A stretch of 64,000 nucleotides of DNA from Chloroflexota bacterium (GTDB lineage Bacteria > Chloroflexota > JAJPGV01), in assembly GCA_021325635.1 (NCBI GenBank), contig JAJPGV010000039.1:1-64000 (forward strand), given 5' to 3'. The translations under genes and the position numbers were made by a program. How positions within the stretch are numbered: position 1 is the first letter of the stretch; each line of letters begins with the position of its first letter. The notes under the pieces are model-generated. The model was not told where the DNA came from and ran no database searches. It was given only the letters and a program-made list of their open reading frames with translations. This document shows positions 7,749-16,915 of the stretch, piece after piece.

Positions 7749-8753
7749 ATGCTGGAAGACACGCCCGTCGTCGACGTCCATCACCATTTCCTGCCGCGAG
7801 CGGTGTTCGATGATCTAAAAGCTCAGGCCGGCGGAGCCAACAGGCTGGTCAACGACAAGCTGAGCATCACGCTGAGCGAGGATCTGCACAGCGTCGACGC
7901 CCACCTGAAGGCCATGGACGAGGGCGGAGTAGACAGCGCCATCCTGACCTACTCCGGCGTCAGCGTGCTGGGCATGAACACCTGCCGGCAGCTCAACGAC
8001 GGCTTTGCCGCTATCCAGCAAGCCAACAAGCCTCGGCTGTACGGCGCGGCTCATGTCCCGCTCACCGATCCCGAGCACGCGCCGGCCGAGCTCGAGCGAG
8101 CGGTCCGCGACCTTGGCCTGGTAGCCGCCGGCCTGCCTACGTCGGACGGCAGCGCAGTGCTCGACGATCCGGCGCTGGGACCGCTCTGGCGCAAGGTGTC
8201 CGAGCTGAACCTGCCAGTCATCCTGCACCCGGCGCTGCTGCCTCAGGGCGCATCCACCGACTACGCCATGGAGCGATCCTGCGCCCGGCCGTTCGACACC
8301 ACCATGGCAGCGGTGCGGCTCATCAACGCCGTCCTGCCCGAGTTCCCCGACCTGCGCTTCGTGCTGCCGCACCTCGGCGGCACCTCGGTGTTCCTCCGCG
8401 GACGCATTTCGATGTTCTTCTCACCACCCAACTACGACAGCCCCACGAAAGCGCTGGCCAAGACACAGCGCGAGCAGCGGGCGCTGGGCTTCGATCGTGT
8501 ATTCGAGGAGCAGTGGAGCAAGTTCTACTTCGACACGGCGGGAACGGGTGCCTGGTCCCCGGCTGTGAAATACACCGCAGAGGTCGTCACCCCGGCCCGC
8601 ATGCTGTTCGGCTCGGATTATCCGCTCGAATCCCATTCCGGCGACACGGTCCGCGAGCTGGTCGACATGATTGGCGACCTGCCGCTGCCGCGCGACGCCC
8701 GCCAGGCCATCGCCGGGCACAACGCCCGCAAGCTCTTCCGGCTGCAACCCTAG
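7749..8753 (+). CDS. amidohydrolase family protein (ACMSD-like)
   Basis: A 334-residue Amidohydro_2 TIM-barrel protein. It begins with the canonical metal motif VDVHHHFLPR (H-x-H). It continues with VILHPALLP, the LPHLGG metal-histidine block and the late acid in LFGSDYPLESH. This layout matches the 2-amino-3-carboxymuconate-semialdehyde decarboxylase and gamma-resorcylate-type group, which decarboxylate or hydrolyse ring-fission acids. ATG 7749 is preceded by AAGGAG at 7732-7737, next to the stop of dienelactone hydrolase. Pairing with dienelactone hydrolase supports an aromatic-acid role; the exact substrate is unknown. Confidence 0.88.
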   Translation: MLEDTPVVDVHHHFLPRAVFDDLKAQAGGANRLVNDKLSITLSEDLHSVDAHLKAMDEGGVDSAILTYSGVSVLGMNTCRQLNDGFAAIQQANKPRLYGAAHVPLTDPEHAPAELERAVRDLGLVAAGLPTSDGSAVLDDPALGPLWRKVSELNLPVILHPALLPQGASTDYAMERSCARPFDTTMAAVRLINAVLPEFPDLRFVLPHLGGTSVFLRGRISMFFSPPNYDSPTKALAKTQREQRALGFDRVFEEQWSKFYFDTAGTGAWSPAVKYTAEVVTPARMLFGSDYPLESHSGDTVRELVDMIGDLPLPRDARQAIAGHNARKLFRLQP

Positions 8754-8778
8754 CCGCGTCGGTACGGGAGGGGACCGC

Positions 8779-9312
8779 TCAGCCCGAGGTCAGCTGAGAC
8801 CGGGCGTCGCGAATGTAGCGCAGCATCGCGTCCACGTGCTGACTCAGCGACTTGATCAGGGTGGGATCGGCCGCGGCGAGCACCTTGTCGTAGCGCTGCG
8901 CCAGAAGCCGTACCCGATCATGGGCCTTGGCGAGCGTAGCATCCACCTTCGCCATGCTCTCCGGCAGCGGGCTGACCCGCATCTCGCCGGCCGCCCGCAA
9001 CATGGCTCCAACCGCGGCGTTGGCCCTGGCTTGCCAGGTCTCGTCCTTCAGCAGCTGCGGACTGCCCACCGCGTCCTGGAGCGCGGCCACCCAGGTCGCC
9101 TGCGCGCCGCCAAGATCGGTCAGCGCCGCGGCCAGTCGTTGGACGTAAGCGATCTCCGCTGGCTCGAAGATGCGCTGTGTCTGCGCATGGCTGGCCCCGT
9201 TGCGCTCCGCACTGGGCGCGCTCTCGACCTTGGCGCCGCTCGCCCGTCGAGGCGCAGCCGCCGTTTTGCCTGCCGGCCTCGCACGGCGGGTCCGCGTCTT
9301 CTTTTTCGGCAT
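8779..9312 (-). CDS. hypothetical protein with basic N-terminus
   Basis: No family recognised. The 177-residue protein starts with a strongly basic tail (KKKTRTRRARP, then PAGKTAAAPRR to about residue 25), reminiscent of histone-like or nucleic-acid-binding tails. It then changes to a helical body rich in Ala/Leu/Glu with no Cys and no transmembrane segment. It lies 20 bases after a second small helical protein on the same strand, so the two form a likely two-gene unit facing the cobalamin gene. A structural or DNA-associated role is only a guess. Confidence 0.55.
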   Translation of the reverse strand: MPKKKTRTRRARPAGKTAAAPRRASGAKVESAPSAERNGASHAQTQRIFEPAEIAYVQRLAAALTDLGGAQATWVAALQDAVGSPQLLKDETWQARANAAVGAMLRAAGEMRVSPLPESMAKVDATLAKAHDRVRLLAQRYDKVLAAADPTLIKSLSQHVDAMLRYIRDARSQLTSG

Positions 9313-9332
9313 GTTTCCCCTAACCGCCGCGG

Positions 9333-9569
9333 TTAGTTGTTCCCCACAACCGCCGCGGCGAAGATCTCCTGCTCCAGCCGGCTCATATCCGCCATAAGCA
9401 GAATCAGCTGCGTTTTGAGCGCTCTCCGGCTGAGCTCAGGCGCTTCGATGGGCTCGCGAACGGCTGCGGGCAATCGCTCCTGCGCTTCGATCTGGTCCCA
9501 GACCATAAGCGCCCTGTTCGCCTGATCCAGGCGGCGTGCCAGGCTGCGCAGCTGGTCCACGTACTCCAC
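9333..9569 (-). CDS. small helical hypothetical protein
   Basis: A 78-residue protein predicted to be almost entirely helical with heptad-like Leu/Ala spacing (VDQLRSLARRLDQAN and LILLMADMSRLEQE). That suggests a small coiled-coil or helical hairpin. The start is GTG 9569 with no strong ribosome site. It lies directly upstream of the basic-tail protein on the same strand (20-base gap). No known family; a real gene is likely from the composition and pairing but not certain. Confidence 0.45.
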   Translation of the reverse strand: MEYVDQLRSLARRLDQANRALMVWDQIEAQERLPAAVREPIEAPELSRRALKTQLILLMADMSRLEQEIFAAAVVGNN

Positions 9570-9624
9570 GGCGTCAAGGCAAGCTTAGCGACTTTGCGTC
9601 CTTCGCGCCGTAAAGTTAGCTGAC

Positions 9625-11085
9625 TTGGCAGCACCACAGGATCTCGCTCTCGTTGCCGTCAGCGAGCACGGCCGACAGCTGGCCAACCATTTGCCAGGCC
9701 GGCTGATGGCCGGGCCCCCAGGCGAAGCTCTGGAGCAAGCCTGGCGCGAAAGCCGGCACATCGTCTTCTTCGGAGCCGCGGGCATCGCCGTCCGATTGGC
9801 CGCCCCGCTGCTCTCCGGCAAGGATGTCGATCCGGCGCTTGTCGTCGTCGATGACGCCGGGCGCCATGCCATCAGCCTGCTGGGCGGCCACGAGAGCGGA
9901 GCCAACGAGCTGGCGCTGTGGGTGGGCAGTCAGCTTGGCGCACAGCCGGTGGTGACCACGGCCAGCGAGATCCTTGGTCAGAGGAGGCTGGTGCTGGGCC
10001 TCGGCTGCTCCCGCGGTGCCTCCGCCGAGGCCATCGAAGGGCTGGCCCGAGAGACCCTGCTCGAGGCCCAGGCGTCTATCGAATCCGTCGCCGGGATTGC
10101 GACCATCGACCTGAAGCGGGACGAGCCCGGCCTGGATGCGTACGCCCGCCGCTGGCATCTGCCCGTCCACTGCTTTTCCGCCGCCGATCTCGACGCGGTG
10201 CAGGTACCCAACCCCTCGGCCGTCGTCGCCCAAGCGATCGGCACAGCCAGTGTGGCGGAAGCTGCCGCGCTGCTCGGCGCGGGCGCCGGATCTACGCTAC
10301 TCGTTCCCAAGCGGAAGTCGGCGCAGGTCACCGCCGCCGTGGCCCTCATCCAGGCCCAAGGGCACCTGGACGTCGTGGGGCTCGGTCCCGGCGGACGCGA
10401 GCAGCTCACCTTTGAGGCGTGGGAGGCATTGCGAGCGGCCAACGTGATCGTTGGTTACCGCTTCTACGTCGACATCGTTCGCGAGTGGCTGCCGCTGGCG
10501 GTCTACGAGGCGCTGGATTTGGGCGAGGAGACGGAGCGCGCGCGGCGGGCCATCGAGCTGACTCGCGCCGGGCAGCGAGTGGCCCTCGTCAGCAGCGGCG
10601 ACGCGGGCATCTATGCGCTGGCAGGCCTGGTATTCGAGGAGCTGAACGGGGATGCGAGCATCGACGTCCGGGTGATTCCAGGCATCACGGCGGCCAGCAG
10701 CGCAGCCGCGCTGCTGGGCGCTCCGCTGATGGCCGACTTCGCCGTCATCAGCCTCAGCGACCTGCACGTGCCCGCCACCGTGATTCTCCAGCGCCTGCAA
10801 GCGGCCGCCGCCGGCGACCTGGTGACGGTCATCTACAACCCGGCCAGCCAGCGGCGGCGGATACTGCTCACGGAGATGCACCGCATCCTCTCGACCTATC
10901 GCACGCCCGACACGCCCGTGGGCATCGTGCGCCACGCCTACCGCCCGGACCAGACGGTGACGGTTTCGCCCTTGAAGAGCCTGGATCTCGACGCCATCGA
11001 CATGTTCACCGTCCTGGTGGTAGGCAACTCGCAGACCAACCTCATGGGCGACAGGATGGTGACCCGCCGCAGATACCGCGACTAG
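9625..11085 (+). CDS. cbiGH: CbiG-CbiH fusion: cobalt-precorrin-5A hydrolase / precorrin-3B C17-methyltransferase
   Basis: A bifunctional corrin-ring enzyme of 486 residues. Residues about 1-230 are CbiG: HIVFFGAAGIAVRLAAP and HAISLLGGHESGANELA (N-terminal domain) and LVLGLGCSRGAS (C-terminal domain), which opens the delta-lactone of cobalt-precorrin-5A. Residues about 240-486 are the tetrapyrrole methylase CbiH/CobJ, with HLDVVGLGPGG, SSGDAGIYALAG and VIPGITAASSAAALLGAPL, making the ring-contraction methylation at C17. The start is TTG 9625. It converges on the CobN C-terminal gene; the two stop codons share one CTAG. No cobalamin riboswitch is visible. Confidence 0.92.
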   Translation: MAAPQDLALVAVSEHGRQLANHLPGRLMAGPPGEALEQAWRESRHIVFFGAAGIAVRLAAPLLSGKDVDPALVVVDDAGRHAISLLGGHESGANELALWVGSQLGAQPVVTTASEILGQRRLVLGLGCSRGASAEAIEGLARETLLEAQASIESVAGIATIDLKRDEPGLDAYARRWHLPVHCFSAADLDAVQVPNPSAVVAQAIGTASVAEAAALLGAGAGSTLLVPKRKSAQVTAAVALIQAQGHLDVVGLGPGGREQLTFEAWEALRAANVIVGYRFYVDIVREWLPLAVYEALDLGEETERARRAIELTRAGQRVALVSSGDAGIYALAGLVFEELNGDASIDVRVIPGITAASSAAALLGAPLMADFAVISLSDLHVPATVILQRLQAAAAGDLVTVIYNPASQRRRILLTEMHRILSTYRTPDTPVGIVRHAYRPDQTVTVSPLKSLDLDAIDMFTVLVVGNSQTNLMGDRMVTRRRYRD

Positions 11086-12584
11086 AGTCTTTCCAGGCCG
11101 TCTTCCAGGTCGAGGTAGCGGCGGCGAAGCTCAGCCAGCGTTTCGGGCGACGGCTGCCAGTAGCCACGCGTTGATGCCTCGAGGAGACGTGCGAGCAAGC
11201 CTCTGGCCGCGTGCGGGTTCAGCTCGCGCAGCCGATTGAGGAGCGCCTCATCGTCCACGTAAGTCCGCACGATCGCGTCGTACACCCAGCCCGGCACTGC
11301 CCGGCAGGTGGCGCTCCAGCCGAAGGTGTTGGTGACGTGACTCTCGATCTCGCGAACGCCCTCGTAGCCATGCGCCAGCATGCCTTCATACCAGCGCGGG
11401 TTCAGCGTCTTGGTGCGCGTCTCCAGCGCGACCATCTCCTCCACGCTGCGCACCTTCCCCTGAGGCATGACGAAGTCGCCGACGTAGGCCGCCGGCCGGC
11501 GGCCGCGTATCTGCTCCACGGCGCGGGTCAGCCCGCCCAAATACTCGTTGTAGTGGTCGATGTCGGTGAGCCCGAACTCCAGGCTGTCGACGTTCTGAAA
11601 GGTCGCATCCACGCCGGCCAGCATCCGCTCCAGCAGCTGGCCGTTCTGCGCGCCTTCGACTCCGCGTCCGTAGACAAAGCTCTTACGGCTCAGAAAGATG
11701 CGGGCCAGCTCCTCCTCGGCGCTCCAGGCGCTGCTTTCGACGGCAAAATTGACGTTGGTGCCATACGTGCCCGGGGCATTGCTGAAGATCCGCAGCGCAG
11801 CTTCTTCGAGAGGCACTTCCAGCTCCGCGGCGATGGCCAGTGTGTTGGCTCGAACGAAATTACGCTCCGGCGGCTCGTCGGCCAGCGCCGCCAGCCGGAA
11901 GGCGCGATCGAGAAGGTCCAGGTGGTGGGCGAACAGGTCACGGAAAATGCCCGACGCCGTGATCACCACGTCGACCCGGGGGCGGCCGAGCCGATCCAGA
12001 GGCACCAGGCGAACGTCGTGCACGCGACCCAGGTCGTCGAGCTGAGGCTCCACGCCAATCAGCGCCAGCGCTTGGCCGATCGCTTCTCCGTCCGTCTTGA
12101 GGTTATCCGTGCCCCATAGCACCAGGCCAACCGATCGCGGGTAGGCGCCCTGCTCGGCCTGCGCGCGCTCGAGCAGCTGATCCGCGGCGCGAACGGCGGC
12201 TCGCAAAGCGTAGGCCGTCGGGATCAGCGCCGGGTTGAGGCCGTGCAGGTTGCGGCCGGTAGGCACCGCCGCGGGATTGCGGATCACGTCGCCGCCTGAG
12301 GAGGGCGGTAGATAACGGCCGTCCAGGGCCCTGAGAATCGCTTCGCCTTCATCGCAGCTCGCCAGCTCCTGTCGCAGCCTGGCCAGCACGGGCGGCGGCT
12401 GGTGCTCGGCCGCCAGCGCCAGGACGTCTTCGACGCTCGACGAGGGCAGGGGCTGATCGAGGACGTGCAGACCCGTCGGGATCAGCCGGAGCTCAATCTC
12501 CCGCAAGCCCTCCAGCAATCCCAGGACGTAGCCATCGTCGCCAAGATAGGCATCCTGGGCGAAATCGTGCGTCTCGATCATCAC
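11082..12584 (-). CDS. cobN: cobaltochelatase CobN, C-terminal polypeptide
   Basis: The C-terminal part of the large cobalt chelatase subunit, 500 residues. Landmarks of the CobN/BchH C-terminal region are IPTGLHVLDQ, RNPAAVPTGRNLHGLNP, GLVLWGTDNLKTDGE, TASGIFRDLFAHHLDLLD and FGWSATCRAVPGWVYD. CobN inserts Co2+ into hydrogenobyrinic diamide with two further ATPase subunits, which are not in this window. GTG 12584 (or ATG 12581) overlaps the stop of the upstream N-terminal gene as TGATG, so translation is coupled. The two proteins sum to about 1204 residues, one normal CobN. See the finding on the split gene. Confidence 0.85.
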   Translation of the reverse strand: MMIETHDFAQDAYLGDDGYVLGLLEGLREIELRLIPTGLHVLDQPLPSSSVEDVLALAAEHQPPPVLARLRQELASCDEGEAILRALDGRYLPPSSGGDVIRNPAAVPTGRNLHGLNPALIPTAYALRAAVRAADQLLERAQAEQGAYPRSVGLVLWGTDNLKTDGEAIGQALALIGVEPQLDDLGRVHDVRLVPLDRLGRPRVDVVITASGIFRDLFAHHLDLLDRAFRLAALADEPPERNFVRANTLAIAAELEVPLEEAALRIFSNAPGTYGTNVNFAVESSAWSAEEELARIFLSRKSFVYGRGVEGAQNGQLLERMLAGVDATFQNVDSLEFGLTDIDHYNEYLGGLTRAVEQIRGRRPAAYVGDFVMPQGKVRSVEEMVALETRTKTLNPRWYEGMLAHGYEGVREIESHVTNTFGWSATCRAVPGWVYDAIVRTYVDDEALLNRLRELNPHAARGLLARLLEASTRGYWQPSPETLAELRRRYLDLEDGLERL

Positions 12585-14695
12585 GCCTGCCCAGCCGGCA
12601 CGGGAGCGTCAGAAGCCGCCACAGGGGTCAGGTCCAGGGCAGCGGCGAGCTGGCGGATCTCCGCCAGCAGCGCGCCGTCGCGGGTGCGCCGGTAGGTGTC
12701 GAGCAGGTCGCGCAGCGCCAGCAGCTCTTTGTACAGCCCGGCCTGCTGCATGGGCGGCGTCAGGTAGGACACCAGGCTGCCGTAGCCTCGTCGCTTGGCG
12801 ATCGTGCCCTCCGAGGGATTGCCCACGCTGTACAGGTAGACGTGCGGCAGCGCCCCGATGAGCCGGTCCGGCCAGCATGCCTCGGAAAGCCCGATCTGCT
12901 TGCCCGGCATGAACTCCAGCGAGCCGTGCGTGCCAAAGTGCAGCACCGCGTCGGCTTGCCACAGCTTCTGCAGGTACAGATAGTAGGCGCAGAACGCGTG
13001 GGAGGGCGTCTGTCCCTGCGCGGCCAGCAGGCGCAGCGGATCGCCTTCATAGCCGAAGGATGGCTGCACGCCAATGAACACGTTGCCGAAATGCCGGCCC
13101 AGCACGAACAGCTCCGAGCCATTGCTGTTGATCGCGCCGGGCGCACGTCCCCAGCAGTCCTCGACTTCTCTGAAATATGGCCAGCCGCGCAGGTAGTCGG
13201 CGACCGGAATGGACGCGGCGACGTTAGCCGGCGTCCCATGCTCCGAGGCATTGCTGCCGGCCAGGGCCTCGCGCAGCGCCTCCGCGCTGTCGGGCACGTC
13301 GACCGCGTAGCCGCTGCCGGCCAGCCGAGTCAGCAGCCGCTGCAGGCTGGCGAACACGTCCAGGTAGGCCGCCGTTCCGAGGTTGCCGCGGTTGGGCGGG
13401 AAGCTGAACAGCGTAATGGCGATGCGCTTCTCGGCGTTCGGCTTGAGCCGCAGCTCGACCATTCGGGCCAGGCGATCCACCAGGCGCTCGATACGCTCAG
13501 GCAGGGGCTGGAAACCGTCCGTCGCGCTGGTCACGCCGCCGAAGATGAACGGCTCGATCGCTCCATCCAGCTCGGGGATGGCGACCTGCATCATGCTCTG
13601 GAGCGGGTTCAAGCCGGTGGGGCTGGCCAGCCATTCCTCGATTCGCTGGAAGGTCAGCGACACGGCGTCGAGGTAGGGCACGTCCTGCCGTCCAAGCGCC
13701 GCCACCGCGGCCGGGGCATCGTTGGCGCCCATGCCACCAACATAGCCGAAGCCGGTCAGCGACAGGATGGTCTGCACGCGGCCAAAGAAACGCTCCTGGA
13801 TGACCCGATTGTCGAGCGCGAATGCCAGCGCCGGCACGGGGATGAGGCCGCGGCGCTCGATGGCAGCGATCACCGCATCGTAATGAGCGGTATTGTGATT
13901 CAGCACAAAGGTGCGAAAGAGGATCACGCCCACCTGTGCCGCGCCGGCCGATGGAGCGCCCGGCCGTGAATGGAACCAGGCCAGGTAGTCGTCGAGGGCG
14001 TCGAACTGACGGGGCGCATCGGGATGGTAAATCGAGGCCGTCGGATACTCCACCACCGGGCCAGGCGTCACCGCCGCGCCCGCGTAGCGCCGCAGGATGA
14101 GCAGCAGCATGTTGCGCAGGTTCTCCGGCGAGCTGTTCAGGTAGTAGCCGTAGATCTGCAGGTAGGCGCGGAAGTCTTGCCCCCGGCCCGGCGCGAACCT
14201 CAGCCAGCCGGCAACGCGGCCGGCCAAGCTGGCGAATGATTCGGCCGATCGCTCCCCCGACGGACGGCGGATCAGCTTGCCGAAGCGGGACATGAATCCA
14301 CTCTGCCGCGCCAGGTCCAGGCCGCCCAGTCTCGCCCGCCGCATGAGACTGGCCACGCAGTTGAGGGGCACGAAGGCCCGCAGCTGCGGGCCCTGTTCGT
14401 CCAGCAACTCCGCAATCCGCCGTGCCGAGGCCTCTTCGGTGACGTGGATGGCCAGCAGCGCCACCGACGACGAGACGTCGGCCGCGACACGCTGCCAGTC
14501 CTCGGTGGTGCGCACGTCTGGCAGCAGGTGAACGGCCAGCTCGAGGCCGAGATGATGGACCCGCTCAATTTCGGCGCAAGCCTGCTTGAGCGAGCCCAGG
14601 AAGCTGCGTTCGACCAGCAGCAAGGTGATCTTCAAGGGCATCCAAAGTGTACCGGCGAAGGCCTCCCTTGCCGGGCTGCGACTAGGCACGTCCAT
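12581..14695 (-). CDS. cobN: cobaltochelatase CobN, N-terminal polypeptide
   Basis: The N-terminal 704 residues of a CobN-type chelatase subunit. Seen: VGVILFRTFVLNHNTAHYDAVI, SLTGFGYVGGMGANDAP, EPFIFGGVTSATDGFQPLPERI, LFSFPPNRGNLGTAAYLDVF and VLHFGTHGSLEFMPGKQIGLS, all standard CobN blocks including the metal-site HFGTHGSLEFMPGK. It ends at APVPAGQA immediately before the C-terminal gene. ATG 14695 follows AAGG; ATG 14641 would give a start closer to other CobN proteins. Its neighbour CbiGH supports cobalt rather than magnesium chelation. Confidence 0.87.
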   Translation of the reverse strand: MDVPSRSPAREAFAGTLWMPLKITLLLVERSFLGSLKQACAEIERVHHLGLELAVHLLPDVRTTEDWQRVAADVSSSVALLAIHVTEEASARRIAELLDEQGPQLRAFVPLNCVASLMRRARLGGLDLARQSGFMSRFGKLIRRPSGERSAESFASLAGRVAGWLRFAPGRGQDFRAYLQIYGYYLNSSPENLRNMLLLILRRYAGAAVTPGPVVEYPTASIYHPDAPRQFDALDDYLAWFHSRPGAPSAGAAQVGVILFRTFVLNHNTAHYDAVIAAIERRGLIPVPALAFALDNRVIQERFFGRVQTILSLTGFGYVGGMGANDAPAAVAALGRQDVPYLDAVSLTFQRIEEWLASPTGLNPLQSMMQVAIPELDGAIEPFIFGGVTSATDGFQPLPERIERLVDRLARMVELRLKPNAEKRIAITLFSFPPNRGNLGTAAYLDVFASLQRLLTRLAGSGYAVDVPDSAEALREALAGSNASEHGTPANVAASIPVADYLRGWPYFREVEDCWGRAPGAINSNGSELFVLGRHFGNVFIGVQPSFGYEGDPLRLLAAQGQTPSHAFCAYYLYLQKLWQADAVLHFGTHGSLEFMPGKQIGLSEACWPDRLIGALPHVYLYSVGNPSEGTIAKRRGYGSLVSYLTPPMQQAGLYKELLALRDLLDTYRRTRDGALLAEIRQLAAALDLTPVAASDAPVPAGQA

Positions 14696-14763
14696 ATACT
14701 GACCTTGAGATCAGGACAGGGCTGCTTGCGGGCAGCCGAGGAACTCGGGAGGATCGTTCGAGC

Positions 14764-15606
14764 TTGGTATCAGCCCGACCTATCGTTTCGCTCGAAGAGC
14801 TGGATGGTCTGCTCGCTCGGCCCGGCGCCGAGGTTCGACTCGTCGATACCCGTTGGAAGCTGGGCGATCCCGAGGCCGGACGCAGGCTGTTCGAGGAGGG
14901 ACACATTCCCGGCGCCAGCTATGTGGACATGGACCGCGACCTCGCCGCGCCTCCCGGCCGCCAAGGGCGCCATCCACTCCCCAGCAGCGAGGATTTCGCC
15001 GCCGCGATGGCCCGCTCAGGAGTCGGCGACGGGACGACGGTGATTGCCTACGACGATGAAAACGGCCTGGGAGCCGCCCGGCTGTGGTGGCTGCTGCGCC
15101 ACTTCGGGCACGAGGCGGTCTACGTCCTGGACGGCGGCCTGCGCGGCTGGCTGGCCGCGGGCAGGCCGGCAGAGCGCGGGCAGCCGGCAGTCCGGCAGCA
15201 CTTCTTCACCGCGCGGAAAGTCAGCGACGACAGCGTCGAAGCGCTGGAGCTGCGGGAGCTGCTGGCACGCGACCAGGTCCACCTGCTCGACGCTCGAGCG
15301 CCGGAGCGCTGGCGAGGCGAAATCGAGCCGGTGGATCGCGAGCCCGGCCGCATTCCGGGATCCGTCAACGCGCCCGCCGCTCAGAACCTCCTCGAACACC
15401 GCTTCCGATCCCCGGAGGACCTGCACAGCCTCTACCGGCAGCTCGGCGTGCTGGACGGCAAGGCCATCGTGGTCTCCTGCGGCTCCGGCGTCACCGCCTG
15501 CGTGGACCTGCTTGGCCTGGAGCTGGCCGGAATCCATGGCGCCAAGCTCTACCCTGGCTCCTATTCCGAATGGCTCGCCCGAGGATTCCCCATCGAGAAG
15601 GGCTAG
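14764..15606 (+). CDS. thiosulfate/3-mercaptopyruvate sulfurtransferase (tandem rhodanese)
   Basis: A two-domain rhodanese of 280 residues that moves sulfane sulfur from thiosulfate or mercaptopyruvate to an acceptor. The inactive N-terminal domain has GHIPGASYVDMDRDLA. The C-terminal domain has GRIPGSVNAPA and the active loop SCGSGVTAC with Cys about 239. The CGSGVTA loop is the form associated with 3-mercaptopyruvate sulfurtransferases, so SseA-like activity is favoured. TTG 14764 is the start. It is divergent from cobN with 68 bases between them and is probably monocistronic. Confidence 0.9.
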   Translation: MVSARPIVSLEELDGLLARPGAEVRLVDTRWKLGDPEAGRRLFEEGHIPGASYVDMDRDLAAPPGRQGRHPLPSSEDFAAAMARSGVGDGTTVIAYDDENGLGAARLWWLLRHFGHEAVYVLDGGLRGWLAAGRPAERGQPAVRQHFFTARKVSDDSVEALELRELLARDQVHLLDARAPERWRGEIEPVDREPGRIPGSVNAPAAQNLLEHRFRSPEDLHSLYRQLGVLDGKAIVVSCGSGVTACVDLLGLELAGIHGAKLYPGSYSEWLARGFPIEKG

Positions 15607-15692
15607 CCGAAGACTGCGCTGCGTTCATCAGCAGGTTGACCCTCGTCACAGGGCGCACACCGGCTGAGGCACCTGGGCGCCGCGCCGCGGTG

Positions 15693-16184
15693 CTAGATGT
15701 CGACTAGGGTGGAGGCTTCTGACAGCAGGGACAGGGCCTTGATGTCGATGTCCACGAATACGCGGTAGAAGATGGCCACCAGTGCGACAAAGAACAGGAT
15801 GGCGCCCATCAGCAGGCCCAGGTCGAGCATGCGCCCAATTTCACCCACGAACAGTCCGAAGATGGTCAGCAGCACCGCCGGAGCGGTGAACTCCCACTGC
15901 CGGCTGGAGCGCTTGTGGTTGGCCCACTTCTCCAGCGCCAGCGTGGCGCCGGGCACACGAACTTCCAGGTCTTCGAGGTAGGTGATAGCCAGCTCCAGCC
16001 GGCCCTCCTCGTCGCGGCGGTTGTTGAGGATGAACTTCATCTCGTCCAACGCCTCCAGAGCCGAAACAGCACGGCGCACAGCCGTGCGTGAGATGGGTCG
16101 CAGGTGGCGCTGGTCACGGCGTGGTGCAGCCGCTGCTTCCTGTTGATATTCCTCGTCGGGAAGCTCAGTCGCCGTTACCGCCAT
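15693..16184 (-). CDS. hypothetical membrane protein with two TM segments
   Basis: A 163-residue protein with a soluble, charged N-terminal half and a C-terminal half with two adjacent hydrophobic helices, roughly FTAPAVLLTIFGLFVGEI and GLLMGAILFFVALVAIFY. A short acidic tail (DIDIKALSLL) follows. The middle has VSALEALDEMKF and a basic RNHKRSSR-like stretch before the first helix. GGAGACGA gives a good ribosome site for ATG 16184. It is divergent from pgsA. No family recognised; an inner-membrane location is inferred. Confidence 0.65.
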   Translation of the reverse strand: MAVTATELPDEEYQQEAAAAPRRDQRHLRPISRTAVRRAVSALEALDEMKFILNNRRDEEGRLELAITYLEDLEVRVPGATLALEKWANHKRSSRQWEFTAPAVLLTIFGLFVGEIGRMLDLGLLMGAILFFVALVAIFYRVFVDIDIKALSLLSEASTLVDI

Positions 16185-16283
16185 TTCGTCTCCGCTATCC
16201 TATCAGCAGCCCGGCCGGCCCGCAACGCTCGGCTTGACTTTTCCCCTCCGCGCCAGCAAAGTTGGTCTTAGAGGAGAGTTCCT

Positions 16284-16915
16284 ATTAGCCTCGCGAACGG
16301 CCTGTCCCTGTTCAGGCTAGGACTTTCGCCACTCCTGCTGCTGTTTCTCCTGCCCAGCACCCCACTTCGGATACTCGTGCTGGTTCTCTTTATTGTCGGT
16401 GAAATAAGCGACTTTCTTGACGGCATCGTCGCTCGCCGCAAGAACGAGGTCTCGGACTTCGGCAAGCTGATCGACCCCATGGCCGACGCGATCTTTCATC
16501 TCACCCTGTTCATGATCTTCCTTACGCTGCAGCTCGTGCCGGGCTGGATGGTCATCGTGCTGGTATGGCGCGAGATAGCGGTATCGTCGCTGCGGCTGAT
16601 GGCCTCGACCGACCAGCGGCTGGTCATCGCCGCCGCCCGGCCGGGCAAGATCAAGGCCAACGTCCAGGCCCTGGTCACGCTGCTGATCATGGTGTCATTC
16701 ATTGCCGGCCCGATTTCGCTGGCGCAAAGCATCGCCTTCTGGGGCTCCCTCGCCGCCGTCGTGGCCTCGATCTACTCCGGGGCCTTCTATTTCGTCGGCT
16801 ACCGCAGCATCCTGGCCGCGGTCTACCGCCGCAGCCAGCCATCCTACCTGCGGCGCACGCGCTCCGGCTCGGATTCGGCTGCCGAGCGGCCACCCGAGCA
16901 TCAGCAGGTAGCCGG

